In this document: positions 44,505-53,502 of the stretch, piece by piece | How positions within the stretch are numbered: position 1 is the first letter of the stretch | How the letters are laid out: each line of letters starts with the position of its first letter | Source of the DNA: Penaeicola halotolerans | GTDB lineage: Bacteria > Bacteroidota > Bacteroidia > Cytophagales > Cyclobacteriaceae | NCBI RefSeq assembly: GCF_016464625.1 | Contig: NZ_JAEAGO010000003.1 | Location: 650,749 to 714,748, forward strand | Direction: 5' to 3' | Length of the DNA stretch: 64,000 nt | Program-made: the position numbers and the translations under genes | Notes under the pieces: generated by a model | The model's database searches: none | What the model was told of the DNA's origin: nothing | The model's input: the letters and a program-made list of their open reading frames with translations, nothing else

Positions 44505-45464
44505 TCATTCAGTGGCTGCTGCTCTTCTAAGTCTGTCATTGATAGCTAGTCCGAGCCCTCTATCTGGAACAGTCGAAGCTATAATCAGATCTACATCTAG
44601 CGTATCTAACCTCCTCATAGCACTAAACAAGTGCTGAGCTGCCTCAGACAAGTCTCCCGAAGGACTTAGCACCTCTTGAAATGAAGCTGGACAGTCTGCC
44701 AATAACTGATCAAATGCCAAAATACCAATTTTTTTACCTTGATGCACTTTCATTAAGTTCGAAAGCTCACCAAGATAAAATGGCTTTCGTGGTGCATAGT
44801 GACTCTTGAGCATGCCAGGTGACTTTGGATTCGAACTACTGTGTGCATTGACATGTAGGTGACCTGCTACGGCAGAAAGCATCTCTAGTGACATTCCGCC
44901 AAGTCTGTAAACTATCAATTTATCTCCCTCGATACCAATAATCGTACTCTCGATACCGATATCTGATGGTCCTCCATCAAGGATGTAAGGAATCTTGTCT
45001 CCAAGCTGTGCCTCGACATGAGCAGCTGTAGTAGGACTGATGTATCCAAAGGGGTTAGCACTAGGTGCTGCCAAAGGAAAATCTAGACGCTTCAATAGTG
45101 AAAGTGCCAAAGGATGGTTGGGTATTCTCACGGCTACTGTATCTAGTCCAGAAGTCACTAGATCAGAAATCATTTCACCCCTTGGAAGCAAAAGCGTAAG
45201 CGGACCAGGCCAAAATCTCTCCGCAAGTCTCAAAAGCCTTGGATCCATCGACCTTGTGTAGGTTTTTACCTTAGCGATCGAGTCTGTATGGATGATCAAA
45301 GGATCAAAAGATGGACGCTGCTTGGTCTCAAATATGGCTGTCACGGCTTCAATGTTAAGAGCATTGGCTGCCAAACCATATACCGTCTCCGTTGGCAAGC
45401 CTACCAGACCACCTTCTTCAAGTATTTTGGCAGCTTTCGCTATATCTTGACCAATGATCGCCAT
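44505..45464 (-). CDS. L-threonylcarbamoyladenylate synthase (Sua5 type)
   Basis: Makes threonylcarbamoyl-AMP for the t6A37 modification of ANN-decoding tRNAs. The 319-aa protein has the YrdC domain (residues 1-190: GGLVGLPTETVYGLAANA, KQRPSFDPLIIH, FWPGPLTLLL, SANPFGYISPTTAAHV). A C-terminal Sua5 domain (about 215-319) is introduced by SPGMLKSHYAPRKP. The two-domain length marks Sua5 rather than the short TsaC. Its ATG overlaps the TPR gene stop by one base (TAATG). Confidence 0.94.
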   Translation of the reverse strand: MAIIGQDIAKAAKILEEGGLVGLPTETVYGLAANALNIEAVTAIFETKQRPSFDPLIIHTDSIAKVKTYTRSMDPRLLRLAERFWPGPLTLLLPRGEMISDLVTSGLDTVAVRIPNHPLALSLLKRLDFPLAAPSANPFGYISPTTAAHVEAQLGDKIPYILDGGPSDIGIESTIIGIEGDKLIVYRLGGMSLEMLSAVAGHLHVNAHSSSNPKSPGMLKSHYAPRKPFYLGELSNLMKVHQGKKIGILAFDQLLADCPASFQEVLSPSGDLSEAAQHLFSAMRRLDTLDVDLIIASTVPDRGLGLAINDRLRRAAATE

Positions 45465-46183
45465 TATTTATTGCAAAGCTTTTCAATCATGGCTGTAGCC
45501 TCTTTAAAACCAAGACTTTCCGCCATTTTGAGGTTTGCACAGCCATCATCTATCATACCTATAGCATTGATCTGAGTGATACCTAAAAGATAATAAGCTG
45601 GAGCATATTTTTGATCTGCTTCTATCGTAGCATTGAGATAAGTTGCTGCTTGCTCTACTTGATTGAGCAAAAGCTGTGCTTTAGCCATGTTGAATAGTGC
45701 CAAATGATCATTTGGTTTTCTATTGATCACTTCATTGAAATCAAAAGTAGCATCTTCATATTGCTCTAGATTCATCAGCGCCATGGCTCTATTGTAATAC
45801 ACCTCTGTGATATCTGGATTGATGGCGTTGGCTACATTATAATCTGCTATAGCATCAGCATATCTACCAAGCTCTGTATGCGCATTTCCTCTATTGAAAA
45901 AAGGTTTGTAAGAAGAGCTATCCTGCTTGATCGCTTGATCAAAAGATGTGATAGCTTCCTCAAACTTAGCTAGCTGAAAAAGCGCTACACCTTTAGCATT
46001 GATTGCTTTGGTATTGTTTGGATTTTTAGAGATCGCTCTATCAAAATAAGAAATAGACTCCTCATACTGACTAGCATCAAGTAGCTCAATGCCTTTATTC
46101 AATAGTTCATCCTCTGAGGGATTGCAACTCGCCAATGCGATGATAGAAAGACTAGCAAGTAATATGACTGTTTTTTTGATCAT
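45464..46183 (-). CDS. TPR-repeat lipoprotein
   Basis: A 239-aa lipoprotein when started at the ATG at 46183. The signal MIKKTVILLASLSIIALASC ends in lipobox Cys20. About five tetratricopeptide repeats follow (e.g. EESISYFDRAISKNPNNTKA, EEAITSFDQAIKQDSSSYKP, ADAIADYNVANAINPD). An upstream in-frame ATG at 46234 would add 17 residues ahead of the signal peptide and overlap the thioesterase gene, so it is rejected. TPR lipoproteins act as protein scaffolds in the envelope, but no partner is evident. Located between a thioesterase and tsaC/sua5 genes. Confidence 0.86.
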   Translation of the reverse strand: MIKKTVILLASLSIIALASCNPSEDELLNKGIELLDASQYEESISYFDRAISKNPNNTKAINAKGVALFQLAKFEEAITSFDQAIKQDSSSYKPFFNRGNAHTELGRYADAIADYNVANAINPDITEVYYNRAMALMNLEQYEDATFDFNEVINRKPNDHLALFNMAKAQLLLNQVEQAATYLNATIEADQKYAPAYYLLGITQINAIGMIDDGCANLKMAESLGFKEATAMIEKLCNK

Positions 46184-46220
46184 GTTTTCGCTGATAATTT
46201 TATTCCAAAGATAAGGATAA

Positions 46221-46670
46221 TCATTTAACCCCATCGAATGTAATCATCTTTGACCGATACACTTCTGGAATAGGAGTGCTCTTCATAGACTCCATATCTA
46301 CAGAGACCAAGGTAGCTTGGCACTGCGCATAGATGATCTGTTTACCATCTCTCTCTTCCATGAGGATATGATCAAGCGTAAAGCTTTTCTGACCCAAACG
46401 GATGCATTTGACATAAGCTGTAGGATGATCTCCCACGTGGATGGCTTTAATGAAATTGATGTTTACATTGCCGAGGACAGCTCCTGTGGTATTGATATCC
46501 CAGTCACAGACTTCTCGCAAGTAAAGTGCTCTAGCATGCTCTAGATAGTTGAGGTATACGGCATTATTGACATGCATATAGGCATCGAGATCAGAGTACT
46601 TGACTTGTATGGGTAAGTTGAACCGATAAGTTTCTTTGACCAGAAGTGGATCTATAGATGATTTAGACAT
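46221..46670 (-). CDS. acyl-CoA thioesterase (hot-dog fold, 4HBT family)
   Basis: A 149-aa hot-dog-fold protein. The YbgC/FadM-like signature VKYSDLDAYMHVNNAVYLNYLEHARALYL is near residues 24-52, where the Asp after YSDLD is the expected catalytic residue. Such enzymes hydrolyse acyl-CoA thioesters; substrate length is not predictable. It lies 6 bp after the Nudix gene and 37 bp before the TPR lipoprotein start in a co-directional run. Confidence 0.9.
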   Translation of the reverse strand: MSKSSIDPLLVKETYRFNLPIQVKYSDLDAYMHVNNAVYLNYLEHARALYLREVCDWDINTTGAVLGNVNINFIKAIHVGDHPTAYVKCIRLGQKSFTLDHILMEERDGKQIIYAQCQATLVSVDMESMKSTPIPEVYRSKMITFDGVK

Positions 46671-46676
46671 AGGTTT

Positions 46677-47219
46677 TTAGTAGTTTTTGAGTTTATCTAC
46701 CATTCGATAGAAAGATGCGTCTTTACCAACCAGCTCACTAAGGTCTGTCAATGGTACCCAAGCAAGTTCTAATGACTCCTCACTCACCTCTAGTGACATC
46801 GCTGCATCCGCCTCAAAAAGGAACCTCACATCATAGTGTAAGTGCAAAGGATCCTGCTTACGAGCAGGGATCGCATGGATATCTAGATCATAGATGTCAG
46901 CACTCAAGAGTCGCACTTGGGAAAGCCCTGACTCTTCTATAGCTTCTTGTGTAGCCACCTGACTCAGATCCTCTACACCATCTGCATGACCTCCTAGCTG
47001 TAGCCATCTCTCCAGCTTTCGATGATGAGTGAGCAGCACTTGCTGTCGATCTTTAGACACTATCCAAGCAGAAGCTGTCAAGTGTCCTGGTACACAGCTA
47101 CGATGAAAACAGTCCGTATGCCGGCTAATGAATTCGAGAAATCTTAGCCTAAAAACTTCCTCTTCAAGAAACTGTGTTTGGTAATTTTGTAGCGAATGAA
47201 TCAAAGATGCTCTACTCAT
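46677..47219 (-). CDS. Nudix hydrolase
   Basis: A 180-aa protein with a Nudix box around residues 75-98, beginning GGHADGVEDLSQVATQEAIEES and ending EESGLSQV. Compared with the consensus GX5EX7REUXEEXGU, the arginine of REU is replaced (TQEAIEESG), while the Glu pair for metal binding is kept. It probably hydrolyses a nucleoside diphosphate derivative; substrate unknown. The N-terminal 40 residues are helical and unrelated to the Nudix fold. Its start overlaps the upstream small-protein stop by 4 bp. Confidence 0.88.
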   Translation of the reverse strand: MSRASLIHSLQNYQTQFLEEEVFRLRFLEFISRHTDCFHRSCVPGHLTASAWIVSKDRQQVLLTHHRKLERWLQLGGHADGVEDLSQVATQEAIEESGLSQVRLLSADIYDLDIHAIPARKQDPLHLHYDVRFLFEADAAMSLEVSEESLELAWVPLTDLSELVGKDASFYRMVDKLKNY

Positions 47220-47578
47220 TCCTCTAAGACAACATTGATTTTATTGATACGACCCTTTTCTAACACTTCCGTCTGAACGCCTCTGTCTTCATTACTCATA
47301 TCACCTTTTTTAGCTAAAATCCAATAAGACTTTGCCTCGAGTTTTTTGAATGTGACGATGCCCTTTTTATTAGAAAGCTCAAAAGGGACGACTTCATTTT
47401 CCTCATCATTGAAATCAGCCTCACTCGCATAGACCGTGACTTTAGCTCCTGGGACCACATTGCCTATACTGTCGATGACACGAACTTGGAGCATGGTCGG
47501 GATCAGCTGTGTCTGACCCACTTGAGTGACAAAAAAGATTAATAATACTAAGGGACTCCACAAAAAGATTTTTTTCAT
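47216..47578 (-). CDS. small exported protein with carboxypeptidase-regulatory-like fold
   Basis: A 120-aa protein with a signal peptide (about 1-23). A single beta-sandwich domain of the carboxypeptidase-regulatory/prealbumin type follows: LQVRVIDSIGNVVPGAKVTVYAS, then GIVTFKKLEAKSYWILAKKGDMSN. This fold usually serves as a module of larger surface proteins; here it stands alone. The function is unknown. The stop overlaps the Nudix gene start (ATGA), so the two are probably translated together. Confidence 0.7.
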   Translation of the reverse strand: MKKIFLWSPLVLLIFFVTQVGQTQLIPTMLQVRVIDSIGNVVPGAKVTVYASEADFNDEENEVVPFELSNKKGIVTFKKLEAKSYWILAKKGDMSNEDRGVQTEVLEKGRINKINVVLEE

Positions 47579-47619
47579 GACAATTTATTTTTTTGGTTCA
47601 AAACACAAATACTCAAAAA

Positions 47620-48213
47620 TCAGGCCTGCGAGAAAAGCCTATCCATAAAATCATTAAAATCTCCAGCGTCTTTGTACAGCCTATCAGAATACACGCTAGC
47701 TAGCACTTTGATATAGCTAGGTCGTGTGTTTACTTGGACATATTCTATGAGTATGTTCCCAAACATCTGATCAATCAAGCCTCCAATCGGATCTTGTAAG
47801 GGTGGTTTCAGATAGTGTTTTTCTAGTGTATTGATATATTCTGACTTCTCCTCTATCTTCCTATCAGAGCTAGCCAGTCGATAGCCCATTTCTATGACCT
47901 TATCTTTTAAAGAGTCAAAGAAAAACTGAAACTGCTGCTTACCCATCTCTTCTTGATAGCTCAAAGCAAAACCATTGGCATAGGCAGACGCAAAAACATG
48001 CACTTCGGGTTTATTATTAATCTTAGCCTTCTTGAGGTGATAGGAGCGATAGACTTGATCATAGAGCGACTTAGCTTCCTCAGAGTATGACCATATTTGT
48101 AGAGATTTCAACTCCTCAGCACTTCTGACAATAGGCTCTTGCACTTGGACTGGCTGACTTCCCTTTCCTTTGGGAAAAAGCCCTGAAAATATCTGATCGA
48201 AAAAACCTGGCAT
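47620..48213 (-). CDS. conserved-looking protein of unknown function next to recQ
   Basis: I do not recognise this family. The ATG at 48213 stands 1 bp after the recQ stop and gives 197 aa beginning MPGFFDQIFSGLFPKG; an ATG at 48246 inside recQ is less likely. No signal peptide or membrane helix is seen. A proline/glutamine segment (25-40) is followed by a mostly helical region. It carries VHVFASAYANGFALSYQEEMG, EKHYLKPPLQDPIGGLIDQMFG and SYIKVLASVYSDRLY. Tight coupling to recQ suggests a cytosolic protein made with the helicase, but no function can be assigned. Confidence 0.75.
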   Translation of the reverse strand: MPGFFDQIFSGLFPKGKGSQPVQVQEPIVRSAEELKSLQIWSYSEEAKSLYDQVYRSYHLKKAKINNKPEVHVFASAYANGFALSYQEEMGKQQFQFFFDSLKDKVIEMGYRLASSDRKIEEKSEYINTLEKHYLKPPLQDPIGGLIDQMFGNILIEYVQVNTRPSYIKVLASVYSDRLYKDAGDFNDFMDRLFSQA

Positions 48214-48214
48214 A

Positions 48215-50119
48215 TCAATGATGAATGTAAAGCTTTTTTTGTGCATCTACATCAAGGATGCCAACATCTCTTAGATTTCTAAGACAGCTAGCCAGATTTT
48301 CCTTATCTGCAGGTTTGAAGCACGCCAATAATTCTTCAAAGGTAAGCCTCTGATCTTGTAAAATGTTCAAAACTTTATCTTTTATCGGGTTTTCTACTTG
48401 CTCTTTCTTCTTGTCTATGCAGACATCACAAGCACCGCAGTCATTATAGCTTTCCTCCCCAAAGTACTCCATAAAACGCCTAGTCCTACAAAAAGTTGAG
48501 TCATTCACATAGGCCGACATGGCGCGTGCTTTCTCTATGGCTGTTTCTTTTCTAAACTTGATGAGTCGCGTATCTATAGGAAGACTAGTCGCATCATATC
48601 TAGGGGTGAGAAAAGTCAATTGAGGCTTGTCCTTTCGAGGTTGATAGTAGATGATCCCAGATTGCTCTAGGTATTGCAGTTTTTTGAATACCTCTGAGAC
48701 AGGAATACTAAGCACCTCAGCGATTTTTTCTTCTGAGATTTTAAAAAAATCCCTAAAAAGCTCTCCTCCATACAGTCTCAAGAGTGCCTTGATAAAAAGA
48801 TCTAACTTGGCCTGTGCTATCTGGAATTCGTAAAGCTTGCGATTGTCTACCGCAAACATCAGCGTAGATGGCTTGTAATATGCCTCGCTCAACTCAATAA
48901 AGCCAGCTTCTTGAAGCAACTTAATAGCTCTGTAAACAGCTAAGCCATCAAGCTTGTAAGTCGCTATAAAGTCATGAATATCAAAATCATAATCTGCTAG
49001 TAAGCTGCTACCTACTGCTATTCGATAGTAATTGGCCAATGATTGATATACTTTTTTGATAAAGTCTATCGGTGGATAAGTTGCCTCTGCTCGCTCGATG
49101 AGCTCTTCTCCCTCAGTACGATAAGCCAGTATCACTGCAAAGGCTCTTTTCTCATCTCTACCAGCTCTACCAGCCTCTTGATAGTACGCCTCTAAGTGCT
49201 CTGGTAGGTCTAGATGTATGACACATCTGACATCTGGCTTGTCTATTCCCATCCCAAAAGCATTGGTCGCTACGATCACGCGTACTTTGCCTTGCATCCA
49301 GTCTTTTTGTCTGACTTCGCGCTGAGCATTATTGAGCCCTGCATGATAATAAGTAGCAGATATTCCTCTTTTGCTGATTAATTGGGCGATGTCCTGAGTA
49401 GCTTTTCTATTGCGCACATAGACTACTGCCGTGCCTTGCACTTGCTGGAGAACTTCTATGAGTTTCTCTTCTTTGTCCTCCACTATCCTCACCGCATAAG
49501 AGAGGTTGGACCTAGCAAAGCTTTTGACAAAGCGCTCGTGACCCGACTTGAAAGCTAATTTTTCTTGAATGTCGGCTTGCACCTGAGGAGTAGCTGTCGC
49601 TGTAAGTGCGATCACATTGACAGTTGGCTGCAAAGCTCTGATCTCCGCTATCTCAAGATAGGGAGGTCTAAAATCATATCCCCACTGAGAGATGCAGTGT
49701 GCCTCATCTACAGCGATGAGAGATACATTCATCTTAGCAAATCGCTCTCTAAAAATATCAGCTTTGAGACGCTCTGGGGAAACATATAAGAATTTGACAT
49801 CTCCATAGATACAGTTATCCAATACGATATCGATCTCTCTTTTTGTCATCCCCGAATAGATCGCATACGCTTTGATACCCTTACGCTTGAGATTTTCCAC
49901 TTGATCTTTCATCAAAGCGATGAGTGGAGATATCACCAAACAGACACCTGCTCTCATGAGTGCTGGTACTTGAAAACAAATGGATTTTCCCCCACCAGTA
50001 GGCAACAAAGCGAGCACATCTTGACCTGCTAAAACAGCCTCTATGATCTTGTCTTGAGGCACACGAAAGTCATCATGCCCCCATACTTGTTTGAGTATGT
50101 CTTTAGCAGTAGTAGCCAT
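48215..50119 (-). CDS. recQ: ATP-dependent DNA helicase RecQ
   Basis: A 634-aa superfamily 2 helicase unwinding 3'-5' in repair and recombination. Walker A TGGGKS is at 41-46 and DEAH at 138-141. RAGRDEKRA is motif VI, and a zinc-binding C4 region (CRTRRFMEYFG ... CGACDVC) lies before a winged-helix-like C-terminus. No typical HRDC domain is visible after the winged-helix region; short RecQ forms without HRDC are common. It starts directly after the enoyl-CoA hydratase stop (TAGATG). Confidence 0.95.
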   Translation of the reverse strand: MATTAKDILKQVWGHDDFRVPQDKIIEAVLAGQDVLALLPTGGGKSICFQVPALMRAGVCLVISPLIALMKDQVENLKRKGIKAYAIYSGMTKREIDIVLDNCIYGDVKFLYVSPERLKADIFRERFAKMNVSLIAVDEAHCISQWGYDFRPPYLEIAEIRALQPTVNVIALTATATPQVQADIQEKLAFKSGHERFVKSFARSNLSYAVRIVEDKEEKLIEVLQQVQGTAVVYVRNRKATQDIAQLISKRGISATYYHAGLNNAQREVRQKDWMQGKVRVIVATNAFGMGIDKPDVRCVIHLDLPEHLEAYYQEAGRAGRDEKRAFAVILAYRTEGEELIERAEATYPPIDFIKKVYQSLANYYRIAVGSSLLADYDFDIHDFIATYKLDGLAVYRAIKLLQEAGFIELSEAYYKPSTLMFAVDNRKLYEFQIAQAKLDLFIKALLRLYGGELFRDFFKISEEKIAEVLSIPVSEVFKKLQYLEQSGIIYYQPRKDKPQLTFLTPRYDATSLPIDTRLIKFRKETAIEKARAMSAYVNDSTFCRTRRFMEYFGEESYNDCGACDVCIDKKKEQVENPIKDKVLNILQDQRLTFEELLACFKPADKENLASCLRNLRDVGILDVDAQKKLYIHH

Positions 50120-50896
50120 CTACCAGCTGATTTCTTCTTTATTTAGGAATGCTGCGATCCCCTTTTTACAGTCTTCACTTCCTCTTGCTTTAGCATTCAT
50201 TTCAGCCGCATAATTGAGCGCTTCCTCTAAGCCTTTGCTCTGTATATCTGCGATCATCTTTTTAGTGTAGGCCATAGACTGAGCCGAATTCGTTTTGATA
50301 AGTTTCTCTGCAAATTCTTGTACTTGGGCCTCCAATGCTTCTGCTGGCACTATATAATTGATCAATCCATAAGCTTGCGCTTGTTCTGCTGAAATGAGCT
50401 CTCCTGAGAGGAGTAGTTCCTTGGCTCGCCCTTCTCCAATTTTTCTAAGTAAAAAAACCTTCACAATCGCTGGTATGAATCCGATCTTTACTTCAGTATA
50501 GCCAAAAAGTGCTTCGGGAACAGTAAATGAAAAATCACACACAGTAGCTAAGCCGCATCCACCTGCTATGGCGTGACCTTGTATCTGAGCGATGATGACT
50601 TTAGGGAAAGTATAGATTTTGTGAAAAAGACTCTTAAGATGATTAGAATCTGCCAAGTTTTCCTCATAACTGAAGTTTTGGAGATTTTGAAGATAAGCTA
50701 AATCCGCTCCAGCACAGAATGCTTTTCCTTCTGCTTTTAAAACTACCACCTTCACACGGCTATTATTTTCAAAGCCGTTAAGTGCTTGGATCAGCTCTGT
50801 TACCATCAGCTCATTGAGTGCATTGCGCTTTTCGGCTCTTTTGAGCGTGATGTATCCGATACGCTGTGAAGTATTGGTGTCGATGTGTTCAAACAT
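50120..50896 (-). CDS. enoyl-CoA hydratase/isomerase family protein
   Basis: A 258-aa crotonase-fold enzyme: KRNALNELMVTELIQAL, the oxyanion-hole motif AFCAGADLAYLQ, and the second HAIAGGCGLATVCDFSFTV loop. The position equivalent to Glu144 of rat hydratase seems replaced by a glycine-containing stretch (the segment YTEVKIGFIPAIV keeps one acidic residue), so activity may be that of methylglutaconyl-CoA hydratase-like or isomerase-type members. Substrate is unknown and no beta-oxidation genes are nearby. Followed without spacing by recQ. Confidence 0.88.
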   Translation of the reverse strand: MFEHIDTNTSQRIGYITLKRAEKRNALNELMVTELIQALNGFENNSRVKVVVLKAEGKAFCAGADLAYLQNLQNFSYEENLADSNHLKSLFHKIYTFPKVIIAQIQGHAIAGGCGLATVCDFSFTVPEALFGYTEVKIGFIPAIVKVFLLRKIGEGRAKELLLSGELISAEQAQAYGLINYIVPAEALEAQVQEFAEKLIKTNSAQSMAYTKKMIADIQSKGLEEALNYAAEMNAKARGSEDCKKGIAAFLNKEEISW

Positions 50897-50934
50897 ACCT
50901 ATGGATAATTTTGGGTCTTATTTTGATTGAATAA

Positions 50935-53013
50935 TTAGAAAGTAAGTGCTATAGCCCCGCTTTCATGTACGCTGATCACCTCAAATGGATACGCTCCATC
51001 TTCAGCCAAAAGCTGATCGACATACCATGAGGGATTAGTCCCATCAAAGATAAGCGTATTGACTTCAAAATAAGGAAGCAAATCACTTAAATCATCTAAT
51101 CCTCGATCTTGTATGATCAAAATATCTACTGGTACAGGATTTTCTGGAACTGTGCTCGGTAAATCCGAAATCATCCCTACAAACCTATCTCCCACCCTAA
51201 AAAGTCCCTCGGAAATCGGTAAAAGGGAATTACTCAAATTGACCCCATTCATCCCATGTCTAATACGGTTTGGTCTGATATGAAAGACCTGCCTATCTCT
51301 GTCTAATAGTAGCTCATCACTGAGCCAAGTACTTAGCTTTCCTTCATTGAAATGGTCTAAGGCAGTAGCTCCATTGACATGATAAATCACCAGCTTCTCT
51401 CGTTCATTGTACCTCCAAAGCTCATAAGCTCGCTGACCTATCAATATGAATAAACTCAAAGCACATGCAATCAACCAATTGAAACTCTTCCTTTGCCAAA
51501 AAAGAATGAAGAAAATGATAAAGAAATACAGAAAATAAGTATTAGTAATAGATAGATAAATATCCGTGAGCAAACTCATAGGAAGACTTTCTACCCAAAA
51601 AACGACTACATTAACTAGCCAAATGGTCGTATCGATACACCATCCGACTGCAGTAGTGATCAAAGGAACTCCTTGAAATAAAATCATCAAAACTCCACCA
51701 TAGAGAATCAGTCCTGCCGCTGGTATCACGATCAGGTTACTCACTAAAAAATACACTGGAAACTGATGGAAATAATGCATACTGACTGGAGCGGTGGCGA
51801 TCTGTGCTGCTAGACTCACTGCTGTCAGCTCCCAGAAGTAGCCGATCAGTCGATTAGGTGGCATCCACCATTTTTTGATCAAAGGCTGCAAGTAGACGAT
51901 CCCTACTACTGCCAAGTAAGAAAGCTGAAAGCCTACAGATACCAGTATGTATGGATTGGCCATGATAAGAATGAAAGCTGAAATCGATAGTACATTATAG
52001 ATATTGGTCTTGCGAGCAATCGCTTGGGCGATGATAATGGCCGAAAACATAGTAGCTGCACGCATGACGGAAGGCGAAAGACCCGTGAGCAATGCAAAAG
52101 CCCAGAGTATTAAAACTAAGAGTGCCGCTGAGGCATACCTAACCCATCTTTTTCGCTGGAATCGCTTCAATACCAACCAAAAAATCCCATAAACAATCCC
52201 TACATGCAGGCCTGATACAGCTAGGACATGCATCGCGCCAGCTGCTGCATAAGCAGCACTTACCTCATCTTGCAGTTCGTCCTTTTGACCGAGTATAAGT
52301 GCTTTGGCGATTTGATAACTTTGTTCTCTATGGATATTAGTTTTGAGCAGTTGCGTCAACTTCTCTCTCCATAGATAGGCTTGAGCTATGAGTGCGTTAG
52401 AAGGTTTATGACCTACGAGCAATATTGGATCTCTAGTAAATTGTTGATGATAAATTTGTGAAAAGGAAAGGAATCTCTTGTAGTTAAACTCACCCGGATT
52501 TGCTGGTTCACTGAGTGCCTGTGGCTGTCCTTTGATCATGACTTGATCGCCATAGATCAGTTTGAGACTATCCATGCTTTGTGGTCGATAGTGTATGAGC
52601 TGTCCGACTGCAGGACGCAGTGAATCCCCTGTCCAGATTCCTTGAACCTCTAGTACCGTCTTGATGCTCTTCTTAGTATAAACATCTGGCTCAATCACTG
52701 TGGCTAAGTACGCCTCAAACTCAAAGTTTTGAAAATGTCTAGGATCACGAAACTCATCTACCTGAACGGTTCTCAGAAAGCCTAAGAGCGAAAAAAATGG
52801 GAAGACAAAGACGATAAGCCAATAACTCTTCTCATAAAAAGTGCGTGGACTGATCGCAAATCTAAAAAGTAAGGTCAGTAAGAAAAATATACTCGTTAGC
52901 AGCAAAGCAGTAGCCTTATCGATCAAAGGCCCCAGCTCAATATACAACAGTACACCAGCAGCCAAAAATAAGGTGTATCTTAAAAAAGGAAATTCGTTCC
53001 AAAACCTTATCAT
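50935..53013 (-). CDS. comEC: ComEC/Rec2-family DNA uptake channel protein
   Basis: A 692-aa polytopic membrane protein. A DUF4131-like N-terminal part with three helices is followed by an OB-fold-like segment. The central competence domain contains AYAAAGAMHVLAVSGLHVGI and TGLSPSVMRAA. The C-terminal about 150 residues (after the last helix near 525) keep a beta-strand order reminiscent of the metallo-beta-lactamase domain, but no HxHxDH motif is present, so nuclease activity is unlikely. ComEC carries single-stranded DNA across the inner membrane in competent bacteria. An inverted repeat stands 1 bp before the ATG. Confidence 0.9.
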   Translation of the reverse strand: MIRFWNEFPFLRYTLFLAAGVLLYIELGPLIDKATALLLTSIFFLLTLLFRFAISPRTFYEKSYWLIVFVFPFFSLLGFLRTVQVDEFRDPRHFQNFEFEAYLATVIEPDVYTKKSIKTVLEVQGIWTGDSLRPAVGQLIHYRPQSMDSLKLIYGDQVMIKGQPQALSEPANPGEFNYKRFLSFSQIYHQQFTRDPILLVGHKPSNALIAQAYLWREKLTQLLKTNIHREQSYQIAKALILGQKDELQDEVSAAYAAAGAMHVLAVSGLHVGIVYGIFWLVLKRFQRKRWVRYASAALLVLILWAFALLTGLSPSVMRAATMFSAIIIAQAIARKTNIYNVLSISAFILIMANPYILVSVGFQLSYLAVVGIVYLQPLIKKWWMPPNRLIGYFWELTAVSLAAQIATAPVSMHYFHQFPVYFLVSNLIVIPAAGLILYGGVLMILFQGVPLITTAVGWCIDTTIWLVNVVVFWVESLPMSLLTDIYLSITNTYFLYFFIIFFILFWQRKSFNWLIACALSLFILIGQRAYELWRYNEREKLVIYHVNGATALDHFNEGKLSTWLSDELLLDRDRQVFHIRPNRIRHGMNGVNLSNSLLPISEGLFRVGDRFVGMISDLPSTVPENPVPVDILIIQDRGLDDLSDLLPYFEVNTLIFDGTNPSWYVDQLLAEDGAYPFEVISVHESGAIALTF

Positions 53014-53014
53014 C

Positions 53015-53029
53015 TTCCTAATATAGGAA
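53015..53029 (-). repeat. inverted repeat directly before comEC
   Basis: TTCCTA-ATA-TAGGAA: perfect 6-bp arms around 3 bp, ending 1 bp before the comEC ATG. In the mRNA it could form a small hairpin next to the start codon, or in DNA a short operator. Confidence 0.5.
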
Positions 53030-53061
53030 AATGATAATAATTCTAAAACAAATCTAATTTG

Positions 53062-53502
53062 TTACAAATATCGCTGCATCTTAAAGTGCTTGATATCGCA
53101 CTCTATGAACATATCTCCTACTTTTTCAAATCCAAACTTGGCATACAGAGGCATGGCATCAAGCTGCGCATGTAGATAAAGTAACTTGCCAGAACTCCCA
53201 TTAGCTTTAGCGATGTCATCCAAGACTGCTTGAACGAGACTTGCACCCACACCTTGACCTCTAAAAGCTTTTCTGACAGCAAATCTCTCCAGTTTGATTC
53301 CCTTATCTGTAAATCTCCAGCGAGCAGTCCCAGCAGGTCTGTCATCTACTGTTGATAAGAAATGCCTAGAAGTTTCTTCAAACTCATCATACTCTTCTTC
53401 TGGAGCTACTTCTTGCTCGATGACGAATACTTCTTCACGGATAGCGAAAACTTCCTTGAGCTCGGCTTCAGTATGGATCACATTAGCTTGAATCTTAGTC
53501 AT
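53062..53502 (-). CDS. GNAT family N-acetyltransferase
   Basis: A 146-aa GNAT-fold protein of the ElaA-like type. The N-terminal half has REEVFVIEQEVAPEEEYDEFE, common to this subgroup. The acetyl-CoA pyrophosphate loop is in RKAFRGQGVGASLVQAVLDD (Q/RxxGxG/A). The C-terminus is YLHAQLDAMPLYAKFGFEKVGD. The acceptor substrate is unknown. It overlaps the end of phoH by 8 bp and precedes comEC by 48 bp on the same strand. Confidence 0.9.
   Translation of the reverse strand: MTKIQANVIHTEAELKEVFAIREEVFVIEQEVAPEEEYDEFEETSRHFLSTVDDRPAGTARWRFTDKGIKLERFAVRKAFRGQGVGASLVQAVLDDIAKANGSSGKLLYLHAQLDAMPLYAKFGFEKVGDMFIECDIKHFKMQRYL

Noticed and set aside
46184-46234. Upstream ATG for the TPR lipoprotein at 46234
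   Set aside because: It would place 17 residues ahead of an otherwise perfect lipoprotein signal and overlap the thioesterase gene.
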